Assembly: GCF_023159225.1 (NCBI RefSeq)
Contig: NC_063170.1
Span: forward strand, 25,942,301 to 26,006,300
Direction of reading: 5' to 3'
From: Perognathus longimembris pacificus
Lineage: Eukaryota; Chordata; Mammalia; Rodentia; Heteromyidae
DNA length: 64,000 nt
Part shown: positions 43,340 through 55,769 of the stretch, piece by piece
How positions within the stretch are numbered: the stretch's first letter is position 1
Layout of the letters: every line of letters starts with the position of its first letter
Made by a program: the position numbers and the translations under genes
Notes under the pieces: model-generated
Seen by the model: the letters and a program-made list of their open reading frames with translations, nothing else
Told to the model about the DNA's origin: nothing
The model's database searches: none

Positions 43340-46300
43340 CACACACGCACACATTGCAAACATGACAAATATGACATGAGTTGCCAGCTCTCCTGACATT
43401 CTGAAGAAGGTTAAGAGCTCATTATTCACTCCTTCATTCGTTCACTGTTTTATCTGTGCTCAGCAGGGCCAGGAGGAAGCTGCTTAGGCACAAGCTCCCA
43501 GCAGGCAGAAGGCAGGCCAAAGCCGAGGCCCCACCCCCAGTGTCTGCTAGGACTGAGCTAGAAGTGGTATCCAAGCAACAGTGCTTATTAACTGACTAAC
43601 CAATCACCAGACGCCTAGGCTGGAAGGAACATCAGCATTTTTCCCTTCACTCTCACCCCAAATTCTACCATAGGTGATTCATTTAAGCGCTGCTGCCCTC
43701 CGTCAGCACCACCCCCTCTTTCAAATGGAAACACTTTCACACCCACACTGGACAGATTTTTCCCTTTTTCCTTGATAAGGAAGGGCAGAAAGGGGAAGTT
43801 GAGCTGGCCTGGAGACCTCAGTGGGGCCCCAGGGGCAGTCAGGAGACTGCCGATGACCAGGCCCTGTCCAGGGACTCGCCCAGACAAAGGGGCTACAAGA
43901 CAGGCTTGAAAGGGATAGAAGGTGGAGGAAGAGCCCCAGTACTCAGTACCCAAACAGTAGAAGCAAAGCATTTTGGGGCCTTAACTCGTTCGTTCCCTGC
44001 AAGTCGCCTGTTTTCACAGGCAACAGCCCAGAGGACAGAGCCAACCAGTCATAACCTCTACAGGATTATGACCAAAGACAGACAAGAGACGGCCTGAATA
44101 ACACCAGAGTGAGTAAGGCCCTTCTAACCAGACACAAAAGCCACAAAGAAAAGACTGATACGTTCAGTTGTACAAATTAACAAAATCTTTCCTATACAAA
44201 ACAATACAAAAACAACAAAACTGCCAAAAGTATAAGGAAGACACAAAGGACAGAGAAGAGAAACATACTTACAATGTATAACTAATCACCGTCATATGCA
44301 AAGAACTCCTACAGATAAAAATGACCAAGAATCCAGTAGGCAAATGGGAGGAGATGAACAGAAAGGTCACCAAAGAGGCAATTCAAATTACTTTTAAACA
44401 TCTGGAGAGCAGATGAATGACTTTATCCATAGTAAGAAATCCAGCTTAAAACTAGTAAATCTAGTTTGCAAAGATCAGTGCCTTTCCTAATGGCTGGGTG
44501 CATTTCTGTGCTGGAAACAGGTCCTCAGATTCCCTGGTAGACAGGAATGAGTCAGCAAGACCCCCAGGGGAGGCAGGAAGTCACTAACAACACACACACC
44601 TTTGACTTACCACATCTGCTTCACATAATCTTCCCTCCTAACACTCACACGTGTGCTGCAACATCCAGCTGGGATGACATACAACAGAAAATGGCTGAAA
44701 ACCGTGTGTCTACCGTCAAAAAGCTCAATTTTAATTACAGACCACCTTTCGATACACTACATCCTTATGAGGGAATAAAAACCCAATAGACCAAGCAATG
44801 CCTGCACAGATTAAAAACTTTGACCAGCACCTGGGAAAATAAGAGTTGTTTTGTGGAGTAGCTAAGTCCCCCTTCTCATTTTCAGTTTCTATTTCTACTG
44901 TCACATTGTTTGCACAATGAAGACATATTTGGAGGGGGGACAGGGCTAGGGCCTGAATTCAGGGGCTCTTTCCTTCAAGGAAGCAATTTACCACTTGAGC
45001 CCCACCCCCACTTCTTGCTTTCTGTTGATTAATATTGGAGGTAATAATCTCAAGGACTTGTCAGCCCAGGCTGGCTTCAAATGGGAATCTTCAGATCTCA
45101 GCTCCCTGAGCAGCTAGGATTGTAGGCATGAACCACCCCAGTGCCTCACAATTAAGAAATTCTTAATTAAAAGAAAAGAACCCACATGGATCAGGCCCTA
45201 AGCTTCATGACCTCTGTGCCTCACTTTCCTGAGGGAGAACAGCCACTTTACACTCAGGGCTCTGCAAGGGCTTCATGGGGTCACTCAAGCTGGGTGCTAA
45301 GCTGCATCAGGCACAGAGTACCCACGGCTGGGATGGTGGGGGGCACCTACTGTCATCAAGCAGACATGAGTGCGTGGGCCAGGAGCCATGGCCCTGCTGG
45401 GAGGCTCACCCCTACTCCAATTGAGTGGCCTGGCCCCCAGCTTATGCACGGCAGTGGCCTCTACACCAGCACAGCCCCAGGACCCTGAGCAGTAGCTAGG
45501 CTGCCACTGGCCTAGCAGTAACCGGGTCAGGCAGTAAGGGTACTGGTCTGAGCAGGGGGAGCTCACAGGCAGCACAGGCACCCTGACACACAGAAAGCCA
45601 CCTGAGCCCTCTGGACATGACTGGCAGGCAGGCAGAGGACCTGCAGCCCCCTCCACACAGGACCAGCCAGACTTGGATTCTCACTGCTGGTGCAAAGCTC
45701 CCTGGTCGGAAGCACTCCCACCTTTCCCTCCCCCAGGCCCAGCCTCTCTCTTAACCCTGTCTGCAGCTCTCATGGTGAGCTCTGCCCAGCACTGAGGCCA
45801 TGGAGAACAACACACATCCACAGCCGTCCCTGACTACCGCTGGTGCCAGCTCTACCTCCTCTTCCCCTCTAGGCAATGCAAAAATAAAGGCTCTGCGGAG
45901 TCCTGCAGAAAAGTAGTCTGTGGGATTAAACACAGCTAGACTCCTCATCAATGTTTTGGGGGCTGACTTGGATGTCTCTAAGACCCGACTTGGGGCTCCT
46001 CCCCACCGAAGTGCCCTTGGGCAGCTGTGGTTCTTCTACCCATTCTCCTTTCTGACAGCTTGAGGAACCCCCACCTGACCCTGGGTCAGGCTAGAAAGGC
46101 ACACCAGATGTTCACCTGCAGTAGCCCAGGGACCAGCCTTGTGGAGGGAGGGAGAAGGGAGGCTGAAGAAAATGGGGCTCCACTGAGCCCACCCCACACC
46201 CACGGCAGTTCCTGGATGGGGAAGCAAGCTGGAAGACAGTGCCCAGTACCAACCAGGGAAAGCCACTCCGGTGTCATTTCCTGCCTCCCCCACACTGTGC

Positions 46301-47410
46301 CTCCGTGTCCCCTCCACCACAGACAAGTGCAGGGGCTGGAAGCCTGTGCCCCAAGGCAGAGCCATGGCACGGATGTGTCTCCACTCTCCCCAGCACTGTG
46401 GCCTAGCCAGCTCCTCCCCTATGTCTGGGCCTGCCTCCTCCAGGGTGCCCAAGCAGGGAGCCCAGGGGGTGCTGCTGCCCAGGCTGCCCCATCAGCCCAA
46501 GGCACCAGCTAGCCCAGGCCATCCAATTCACCTCTAATCCAAGATGCCAAGATCCTTCCTGGGGTCCTGGAGCCCCCTGGGGCATGGGCAGGTGGGGGCA
46601 GGGGCTGCCCCAGGAGGCCAGGCTGAGAGCCGGAAGAGCCCCACACCCCAAGCCACAGCGACTTCCGGAACTGCACCCCACCCGGGCAGGCGGGTGGGTG
46701 GATGAGGCAGGCAGGCTCCCGTGGAGGTTCCCTGAAGAGGGGCCCACTCCTGGTCCTTCACGGTCCACACTCCAACTTCCCCAGCCAGGCAGCGGGCTGG
46801 GTGCGGAGAGCATGTCATGCAGCTCAATCCCCAGGAACCCCTGCCCCCAGGATTGTTCCCTATGGCTCCCCACACATGCCCAGGACCCCCCAAAACACCA
46901 AACCCCAGTGGTGCTCACCCCTGGCCCAGACCTTCCTCACAGCCTCCGGGCTTCTCAGTGGCTACAGGGTTTGACCCAGCTCACTTCCCCAAATAAGCCC
47001 CACCCTCTCATCCCCAGCCTAGGCCTAAAACCACTGCCCACCCCCTCACCCTAAGCTCCTCTTAAACTCCTGGCGCCCTTCCATGCCATCATCTCCTCCA
47101 GCCAGGCTGCCCCACGCCCATCCCACTCCCGGCAGCCCATGTGCCTTTGGAGACTCAGTCTCCCACCTGCATAGTGAAGACAAATCCCCTCTCAGCCTAT
47201 TATCTATTCTACTAGCAAAACAAATATCACTGTACCACAGGTCCTCCATCCCCAGACAGCTTAGAGCCCCAGACCCCACAACAAGAGCTCTCTTGTTCCA
47301 CCCCACCCCCAGACTGGGAGGGGGGAGGATCTGGAGCCTCATAAACAGGACAGACTTGAGGACCTGGGTGGTGCATGCTGGGCGGTAAGCTCACTACAAG
47401 AAGAAAGGGA
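43340..47410. other. Unique non-coding stretch, 43.3-47.4 kb
   Basis: No gene recognised. Contains one antisense SINE (about 44945-45150). 44150-44500 is AT-rich. 45180-47400 is GC-rich with many chance open frames on both strands. Confidence 0.4.
44945..45150 (-). mobile_element. B1-ID composite SINE
   Basis: Antisense copy, gctagggcctgaattcagg to accaccccagtgcctc. Confidence 0.8.
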
Positions 47411-47497
47411 AAGCCGACACTAGTGTCTCACATCTGTAATCCCAGCTGCTCAGGAGGCTGAGATCTGAGGATGGAGGTTCAAAGCCAGCCACAGCAA

Positions 47498-47949
47498 AAA
47501 AGACTTTTTTTTTGTCAGTCTTGGAACTTGAACTCAGGGCCTAGGTACTGTCCCTGAGCTTTGTCACTCAAATCTACTGCTCTACCATTTTGAACCACAG
47601 ATCGACTTTCAGTTTTCAGGTGGTTAAGTGGAGATAAGAGTCTCATGGTGAGCTGGGAATGTGGCTTAGTGGTAGAGTGCTTGCCTAACATGCATGAAGC
47701 CCTGGGTTCGATTTCTCACCACCACATAAACAGAAAAGGCTGGAAGTGGCACTGTGGCTCAAGTGGTAGAGTGCTAGCCTTGAGAAAAAAGAAGCCAGGG
47801 ACAGTGCCCAGGCCCTGAGTTCAAGCCCCAGGACTGGCAAAAAAAAAAAAAAAAAGAAGAAGTCTCATGGACTTTCCTGTCCTTGAACTGAGATCCTCAG
47901 ATCTCAATCTCCTGAGTAGCTAGGATGACAGGCAAGAGCCACCAACACC
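47498..47949 (-). mobile_element. Nested B1-ID composite SINE, itself split
   Basis: Antisense copy beginning with a T run (ttttttttgtcagtcttgg) and resuming at 47861 (gtctcatggactttcctgt). Confidence 0.82.
47651..47856 (+). mobile_element. Innermost dimeric ID SINE
   Basis: Full-length sense copy. Flanked by agtctcatgg on both sides (47638-47648 and 47861-47870), its target duplication inside the antisense SINE. Confidence 0.88.
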
Positions 47950-48099
47950 CTGCTCCTTAAGATTCATCTCCAATTAACCACCAGTGGAAGTAGAGCTGTG
48001 GCTCAAAGTCCTAGAGTACTAGCCTTGAGCAAAAAGAAGCCAGGGACAGTGCCCAGGCCCTGAGTTCAAGCCTCATGTCTGACAAAAAAAGAAAAGAAA

Positions 48100-51000
48100 A
48101 AGAAAAGAAATGGCAGAGCCAGCCAGGGGACAGCAAGCCCAGGACTGAAGAGCAGGCCGCACATCCCAGCTCTATGCTGAGGAGCAGGTCATTACTTCTT
48201 TGTGTCTCAGCCTCCTGGACAAAGGAATGGCTGCCCACGATACCCACCCCCAGGGCTTCACACAGAGGCTGGCACACAACAGTGCAACCAGTGAGGGTAA
48301 CATCAGTTGGCTCCAAACACCAGAAATCTTGATGGGAAAAGAACATACTTCAAGGCCCGTGAGTCCCAGTGCCACTTCCTGTCAGACCCCAAAACTGTTC
48401 TCCTTCATCTCCTACCCAGAAATCTGGCCAGACAGCAGTCAAGGTGGGGTGTGGAAGGGGCAGCGCCTCTCTGGGCACAGCACAAGGGCTCTGGGGAGTC
48501 TGGGTATTTCAGTGTAGGCGGCCTCCCTGCAGCCAGGCCCCTGAGAGCAGCGCCTGCAGTGACTTCACAGGGCTATCCTCCCCTGCTGCCAAACCCCTGG
48601 AAACTGGTGTGGGAGGCCTGGGCAGGGAGGACAGGACCCTTGCAATCTGGAAGAGGTAGAGCCAGGGTGGATGCTCCAGAGGTGGGGAGAACTGAGGCCA
48701 GAAGACAGAGGCCACAGCTCCCAGGGACAAAACCACCGCCAGGGCCCCAAGTCACACCGATGCGCAGGGTACATGCTTGTGGACAGCACCTCTACATAGC
48801 TCCAACCAGAGAAACACACTGACACCAAGCCCAAGTTGGGGCAAAGACATATGGCTCAAATCTGGGGTGACTTCAGCAGAGGTTGCACTGTACCTCCCTT
48901 TTCCTTAGGCTCAGAGGCAGGGAATTCCTTCCAGAGGAGCCAAGAGGGGCTCACAGCAGAGCCCAGGGGCAGGGCAATGGCTCCCCAGCAGCTGACTCAG
49001 GAGCAGATGCAACGGAGCCCCTTCTCTGGGGCAATAGGGCATTTGATGGGGATACAAGCCCAGACCAGGCTAGTGGATACCACACAACAAGGGAGACCAG
49101 GGGAATGCCTGGTCTATCTGGTGACAAGTCCTAGCGATGGTCCAGGAGCAGCACTGGGGACGGATGGGGCCAAGCCTGGACCTCAGAAGCCAGAGGAAGG
49201 GTTTAATTCACCCAGGGAAGTATCATGGCCAGACGCCTCATCTCCCAGGCCCAGCTCAGCCATCCCCAGCTCAGCCTGACCCCAGGAGTCTCTTGAGGAA
49301 ATGCCTGGGAAGAGCAAGTGACTGCAGGAGAATCTGGCCCCAGGTATCTCCGCGGGAAGACAGACCACCTAGGATGTATTCCTAGTCCAGGCTTTCCTCC
49401 CACTATCTAGTCTTTTCCAGAAAGGCTTCCTGGAGACAGCAGGGAATGGCAGGTTTCAGCCAAGTGGGTCTGTGCCCAGTGTTGGGCAATGCCCAGCCAT
49501 AATAAAGCAGTTACGAAACCCGGGGGCAGTGGCAAGTCAACTGGATGCCTATGGCTAGCTGGGGGCTCCATGCCACCCTCCTTGGCAGGACAGGAGGTTC
49601 CTGGACAAAGGAGGGGCTGACAGGCTCACCCCACACTCAGGCTGCAGGGACTTCTGCCTTTCCTTTTCCAGAGCACCTAGTTTCAGATGCCTGGGAAGCA
49701 CTGGGCCCCCTCATTAATCACCCAGCACTGGCTGTTTTAGAGATTAGGAAACAGCAGCAGAGAGTTACAGGGAGGCAGGCTAATAGATAGACCCCTTGCC
49801 TGGTACTGCCCATCCTCACTTCCCAGAGACCCCCAGAAACGTCATCTCCCAACCAAGCCTAAGCAGAGCTCTGTGGTAGTGTTAGTGACGCACATTTCCA
49901 CTCAGGCCACTCTGTCATGCCACCGCCTTGCCAACCCTTCCACCCACCTGATATATAGGCATCCACACAGCCTAGCTCACAGATGTGAGACCCAGAGTGG
50001 AATCCAGCTCGGGGGTGGGAGCCAGGCCCCAGGCCCTGCTGTGGCCTCATTCACACCTCTGTTTGGCCCAAGGAATACCTCCCTCTTCTGCACCCTAGCA
50101 GGCAGCCATGCCTGCTTCCTGGGGTTGGGGTGGGGGGGTGGGGGACAGCTAAGCCCTGCCCTGATGCCGGAACAAAAGAAGAGGGAATGTGGCGGTCCCC
50201 TCAGCACAGGAGAGAATGAGGGGCAGAACCTAGGGACAGATCTGCCAGTCACAGCAGAGCAGAGCTGTCACTCAGCCCCAGCAGAGCAGAATGGCTTGGG
50301 TCACCCACCTCCCTGCGGGAACAGAACCTAGCCACACATCCAAGAAGGCCCCAGCCATGTGGAGGGAGGGCCCTGTGCCACCTGGCAGGTCCAGAAAGAG
50401 GGCCACATGAGGCCCAGGAGGCCACCTCGCCTTAGTCTTCATACAGCCAGGGCCCTGTTCTGAGCTCTGCCCCACCAGCTTCACTGAAGGCCCAGCATGG
50501 CATTCTGCCCCTCTGCCCCCAATCCCTGAGGCTCGGCACACTGTGGTGGGCACCAGAGGCCTGGGAAGCCAGGACAAAGCAGCGCCACCCTGGGCCTTCA
50601 CCTCTCCTGTCCAATGGGGGTAAATGATGCCTACCATGTTGGGGGTGGGAGCAGGAAGGGATCAATCCAGGTATCTCCAACTGTAAAGAAGAGTGCAGGT
50701 CCCTGAGGCCCCTGGTCTTTCCTTCAGAGAAACATCTTTGGCCTGTCATTGTGCCCCCATCTCTCACCATCTACTTCATCCCCCCAAAGTCCATCTGGGA
50801 ACTCCAGGCCCCTCCCAGCGTGGAGATCCTACAGGACTGCCCCTCATCCCAATCTGGGGGGCGAGGGGGCACTTCTTCCAACAAAACCCCAGAGCCACAG
50901 AAAAAATTCAGAAGACCAAGGTTTACTAGAGATAGGAAGACATCGCCACCCCCCTCACTTCAGTACAGTGCTCCCTGCAGCACCTCCTCCTGCCCCTCAG

Positions 51001-52670
51001 CCCCTACCCCACCCCGAGACTTGGGTCTCCCATCAGCCTGTCCCAGACAGGTCAGAGTGTGTCCTAAACCCACGAAAACAAGCACCCTTATTTAAACGTG
51101 TTCATTCGCATATAGACATGATCCTCTGAGACCCCCTGTGGAACACAGCCCCCACTCTGGGAGCCACTGGTGGGGCCCATGTCCACCCACGGCCCAGCAC
51201 CCATGACCCCCGCTGTTACACCTGGGCAGTGCCAGCCCAACTGTGGCCTCCAGTCCTGTGGTTGAGGCCTGGCCTGGCCTGGCCGCACATCCAGGCACAC
51301 TGCCACCCTCCTGCAGTCCCTGCTCCCGGGCCCGAGGGCGGCTTGGGGAGGAGGCACCTGCTCCGCCCTGTGCTGGGTGATAGGCTTCTGTCTCTTGGGC
51401 ATGCACCACTTCCAATATTTCTCTTCTTTCTCTCTTATTTGAAGCACTGGGCATGGAACCCTGGGGCTTAAGTAAATACTCTACCCCTAGCCACACCCCA
51501 CTCTCCACTCGCATAGGATTTTAATTTTTAAAATTACGATTGTTTTTCTTTTAGAAATTAAGTTTCCTCTCCATCTTTTTCTTTTTACTTTCTGTTAGAA
51601 GAGCATAACTTGTAAATGCAAAATTACAACCTTCAAAGGAAATGTGGTCATCTGAGAGCCTGCGGTTCCTAGATCACTAAGTGAGCCACACCACCGCCGT
51701 GCTCACGGCACTTTGTCTGGCCGGGAAAGCTGGGGGCCAGTTGTCTCAGTTCCCCAGACATGGAGCCGCCCCGCCCAACTGTCTGCCCCAGAGGAGATGG
51801 GGAGCCTCACTCCCAGCTCGCCCTGCCAGTCCCCCCACAGCCAGGCCCACAGACAGATTAGCTCCCTCCCTTCCTCCCTCCCTCCCACCCAAGTGGGGCA
51901 CTGGGCCTGTCCCCTCAGGCCTAGGCTACAGAGGATATGCCACTCCATCCCTGAACCCTATGTTACCTGGCTCTCCTGGGCCCCACAGCAGCCGGATGGA
52001 CAGGGCTCTGAGCCCGCAGGGAGGTGTCTGGGCCCTTGCCTGTCCTTCTGAAGGCGTCCAGTCTCACACATGTGCAGCTCCCTCCGCTGGCTACCTAAGG
52101 AGCATGAGTCACCTCTGGGACCCACCACTTCCTGCTCCGGAGGCAGCAGGGCCAAAGCCCGGCCCTGCACTCCACTCCACTCCTGTTCAGCTGCTTGCTC
52201 GCCTCTACTGTGCAGGCCCTCTCCCAGCCACGAGCCCTCCACAGGGGTGGGGGCGCCGCCAGTCCAGGCTCCAAGCCCCAATGACTTCATGGAAATTTGA
52301 AGCTTGAGACTGGAACAATTTTGAAAAAAAATATAATAATAAAACATGAACCAAAAACCTCCATTAGAAGCCCCAAGACGGCTGCTCCAAGCAGGAGTAA
52401 ATGCATCCTTAATAAGCAATTAGAGGCAGCCAAGCTGGCACGGAGCCTCATCCTGGCTCAGCCACTCCCAGACAGGGCGCTTCACCTCCCTGGGACTCCC
52501 TGAACTCCACAGGCAGTGAGGCAGCCCAGGACATGGCCCAAGAGATCTTTCTCTACCTCACATCTGCCCTGTGGGGTACAGGGCAGGGCGAGGCCCAAGC
52601 TCCACCAGGAAGCTCCAATTCCAAACCACACAGTCCCAGCAGCCACTGGCACAGAAGCTCAGGACTCACC
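48100..52670. other. Unique non-coding stretch, 48.1-52.7 kb
   Basis: GC-rich, SINE-poor sequence with an ID-derived fragment near 51440 and a G-run cluster at 50121-50144. No coding exon recognised. The low SINE density makes it a reasonable place to look for ADCY7 5' non-coding exons or promoters. Confidence 0.4.
51435..51500 (-). mobile_element. ID monomer fragment
   Basis: Antisense ID-like block (gaagcactgggcatggaacc, aagtaaatactctaccccta). Confidence 0.55.
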
Positions 52671-52673
52671 AAC

Positions 52674-52676
<3 letters not shown>

Positions 52677-52762
<86 letters not shown>
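52677..52762. repeat. (TG)n(AG)n compound microsatellite
   Basis: About 25 TG units followed by about 18 AG units, uninterrupted. Confidence 0.97.
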
Positions 52763-52764
<2 letters not shown>

Positions 52765-52972
52765 TACTGGCGGGTTGAACTCAAGGCCTGGGTGCTGTCC
52801 CTGAGCTTTTATTTTGCTCAAGGCTGGTGCTCTACCACTTGAGCCACAACTCCACTTCCAGCTAGAGATAACAGTCTCACAGAGTTCCTGGCCAGGCTGG
52901 ATTTGAACCACAATTGTCAGCTCTCAGCCTCCTGAGTGGCTAGGATTACAGGTGTGAGCCACCAGCTCCACC
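52765..52972 (-). mobile_element. B1-ID composite SINE
   Basis: Antisense copy directly adjoining the microsatellite, which probably grew from the SINE's A-rich tail. Confidence 0.85.
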
Positions 52973-53714
52973 TCTTTCTTCATGCCAGGCCTCAGTTTCT
53001 CACTGGGCTCACAAGGATCTCAGTGGTGAGACAGAAGACTGAGAAGGTCTAAAAGTAAAGGGGTCGGGGGAGAATCCATCCTGACCCAAGGGATACGCTC
53101 TTAGATCATGACTAGGGACCCTGGTAGTATCTTCTTTTCTCTTGACACCCCAACTGCTGTGTGAGCTCCTCAAAGCGAGGGTGTGCCTCTCCCCATTTCA
53201 AAGCTAGCATTCCTCTTCTGGGCCTCCTGCCCCCTCCCTTTTCCTGCCACCACACCTCTGCTGCTCTGTCTGCACGTGGGGTGACCACACTGTGAACAAC
53301 ACGTCCCCCAGCAGCGGCATCACATACAGGCCAACAAGAACTGAACACAGATGCTGTTTCGGAGGCAGGCCCTGTACTGAGAGCTAGCAGCTGCCCCAAC
53401 CGTGCGCCCTCTGGTGGACAGAAGTAGGATCCACAGCCTCAGGTTGTTACAGAAACCCCATGAGGGATAAGAGCACCTCCTAGGGAGCCTAACTTTCAAC
53501 AAAAGTCTCCCAGGCCTGGGAATTCCAAAGAAAGAGGGAACAGATGAAAGCCACGGATTAAAGATATTCGTACCACACTGAACTGATAAGCATTCCGCCC
53601 CAGGATATATAAAGACTAACCAGAAACCAAAAAGAAAAAAAAAGTGGCCCAGTTAAAAGATAAGTGATAGGAATTTCAGGCCATCCAGGACAATGTAGTG
53701 ATTCCTTGTCTGAA

Positions 53715-54000
53715 TTTTTTTTTTTTAAGAGCAAAAGGAGTTTATTGCCAGCGGGGTTGACAAGGCCAATTCTCTCACGGGAGAGGGAGGAATGGCACCT
53801 GTCTTTGTTCAGGGGCATATTTATATAGTCATGGGAGGAGAAGCAGGAGGTACTTCTCGTACCCAGCTGGATGCTGAAGATAGCGTGTAGGCAGAGTCAA
53901 GTTCAGGTCTGGGTGAAGGGCGTTCTGCTGATGCAGTAGAGATAGATACATGCTGAGGGTCTAGGATGGAGACTGTCAAGCCCCAAATGGAAGAGGACAT
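53715..54000 (-). mobile_element. LTR-like U3-R sequence ending in poly(A)
   Basis: Read on the - strand: a TATATAAAT box (about 53827-53819), then 75 bases later AATAAA (53746-53741), 14 bases, and a run of 12 A (53726-53715). This is the order expected of an LTR U3-R transcript end copied back with its poly(A) tail. No U5 follows. The family was not identified. Confidence 0.5.
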
Positions 54001-54011
54001 ACTATTAAGCC

Positions 54012-54225
54012 CAACATAAGCAGCTCATGGCTCTAATCCTAACTACTCAGGAGGCTGAGATCTCATGGTTCAAAGCCAGCCCAGGCAGGAAAGTCCATGA
54101 AACCCTTATCTCCAATTAACTGGCAAAAAGCTGGAAGTGGTGCCATGGCTCAAGTGGTAGAGGGCCAATCTTGAGTACAAAAAGAGCATAAGGACCCGAA
54201 TTCAAGCCCCAGTGCCCAAGGGGGG
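54012..54225 (+). mobile_element. B1-ID composite SINE
   Basis: Sense copy, agctcatggctctaatccta to agtgcccaagggg. Confidence 0.84.
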
Positions 54226-54577
54226 AAAAAGTCATATCCAAGCCAGCATGTATGAATTATTAAACAGCTGTTGTGTTTTGGGACTATGGTAGTAACAATT
54301 CTGAAAAATGTGAAGGGGAAAATCGCCCCCAAATTTCTAGCTCTTCAGAAAGGTCTTAGGCCAGGAAGTCAGAATCTGTGATAGCATCTTTCCAAGTTCA
54401 AATATACTTGAGGCTAGAGGGCTATGGGTCAGTCCCTAGGTGGGACTGACAGGAACCTTCTAGAAGATATAAAGAGTCTCTTCAGTAGGAACAAGGCAGA
54501 AAGAAGGAAGCATGGGTCCCTCCCTGGATGAGAGCTTAGTTCTGCATAGAGAAGAAGTGGATTTTATTGTGAGAAAG

Positions 54578-55137
54578 TCAGGTAAAAATTAACATCTCCT
54601 CCCTGTCTCTGCTCTCAGACACAGAATTGATGATGCTTTTTAAATATTTAACAAATTCCATCCAGATCTCTTCAGGGTCTTGGAGTGAACTAGCTTCAGC
54701 TTGGCCAAGGGCGGTGCCAAAGCCAGGTTCCCCATGTCCCCTCCGGAGCCTGGCTTGTGGTGTGCGACAAGCAGACACTGGGCATCCTGGAGGAACTGCT
54801 GCTGAAAAAAGCAGGAATACCACATCTTGATCTCCTTCAGGTGACTTGGGATGTCAGCATTGAAGACAATCACCACCCTATGAGCGTCCTTCATCAGGGC
54901 TGGCCAGCAGGACTCGAACTTCAGGGTACCACCGCAGAGCTCAAATTCACACCCCATGCCTTTATTGTTGCTGGTTACATTTGGATTTTCGAATTCTAGG
55001 ATCACCACCCCTTGGGTTGGGTTGTATTTGCTGATGTCTGAAGACTCTGTGATGTCTGAAGATTCAGTCAGAAAGTTGGCCAAAATGGTTTTCCCACTCT
55101 TGCAGGGCCCCACAAAGAGGACTTGGGCCTTCAGCAT
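54578..55137 (-). pseudogene. IFT22: IFT22 (RABL5) processed pseudogene
   Basis: Intronless - strand copy starting MLKAQVLFVGPCKSGKT (P-loop kept) and matching the 185-residue small-GTPase-like intraflagellar transport protein IFT22 almost end to end: SNNKGMGCEFEL, FESCWPALMKDAHRVVIVFN, AHHKPGSG, then in another frame DPEEIWMEFVKYLKSIINSV and ESRDREEM. The reading frame breaks at about 54676-54692, where roughly ten bases are missing relative to HSNLEDDPEE. There is also an in-frame internal duplication of the TESSDI block and a short deletion removing the Trp-Asp before CGG. The parent gene is multi-exon and lies on another chromosome in human, so this is an L1-mediated retrocopy. A GC-rich remnant of 5'UTR precedes the ATG. 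An AATAAA (- strand) sits at 54563-54568. Confidence 0.92.
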
Positions 55138-55212
55138 CGTGGCCAGGCCTTGGGGGCCGCCGGCCGGTCCCACAACCACAGGGGATTCTGAAATTTTTTC
55201 TTTTTAAAGCTA

Positions 55213-55268
55213 GGCAAGACCTGGGAATGTGGCCTAGTGGTAAAGTGCTCACCTTGTACATATGAAGC
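55213..55268 (+). mobile_element. ID monomer fragment
   Basis: Sense ID head only (ctgggaatgtggcctagtgg to tgtacatatgaagc), next to the IFT22 retrocopy. Confidence 0.7.
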
Positions 55269-55279
55269 AAGGAAGGGCC

Positions 55280-55765
55280 ACCTTGGAACAAAATGCCACC
55301 CACACCTCCACAGCAGCCTTTCCCTGAGTAGTGCAGCCCTGGCCTGAGCCGCAGCACCAGGGAGGACTGCCTGCCCCCCCCCCCCCCCGTGCCATCCCAA
55401 GGGCCCGAGACGGAGACACAGCCCCTGCCGTATTGAGTCCCTAGGCCTTGTAAGACTAAGAGGTACCTGGCCGCCTCTATGGAAAAGGGGTTGGAGGTGA
55501 GGCTAGCAGCAGTGGGCAGGCAGGACAGGCAACGTCAGTCAGCCAAGCAATAACCAGCACTAGGTACTGAGTGCCTTGCCTGCCCCTTGACAAGTCCACC
55601 TGTGGGGGCCATAAGCCCCCAGAAAGGAAGCCCATGGTACCCCACAGCCCCAAACTCCGCAGCTTCTGCAGGGGCTGAGAAGGGAGGGCAGCAGCCAGTG
55701 TGGAAGCATCGACAAGGCTGGCCCCTGACCCCCAGGCCATGAAAAGAGGTTTGGGGTGTTGGGGT
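55280..55765. other. Unique non-coding sequence, 55.3-55.8 kb
   Basis: GC-rich with a run of about 15 C near 55373-55388. No exon recognised. Confidence 0.4.
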
Positions 55766-55769
55766 TATT

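Larger units (their letters stand above)
47412..48095 (+). mobile_element. B1-ID composite SINE split by a second SINE
   Basis: Sense head 47412-47497 resumes at about 47950 (gattcatctccaattaacca) and ends 48095. The middle is an antisense composite. Confidence 0.8.

Noticed and set aside
52533..52842. Cys-Val repeat open frames
   Set aside because: Translations of the (TG)n(AG)n microsatellite and adjoining SINE.
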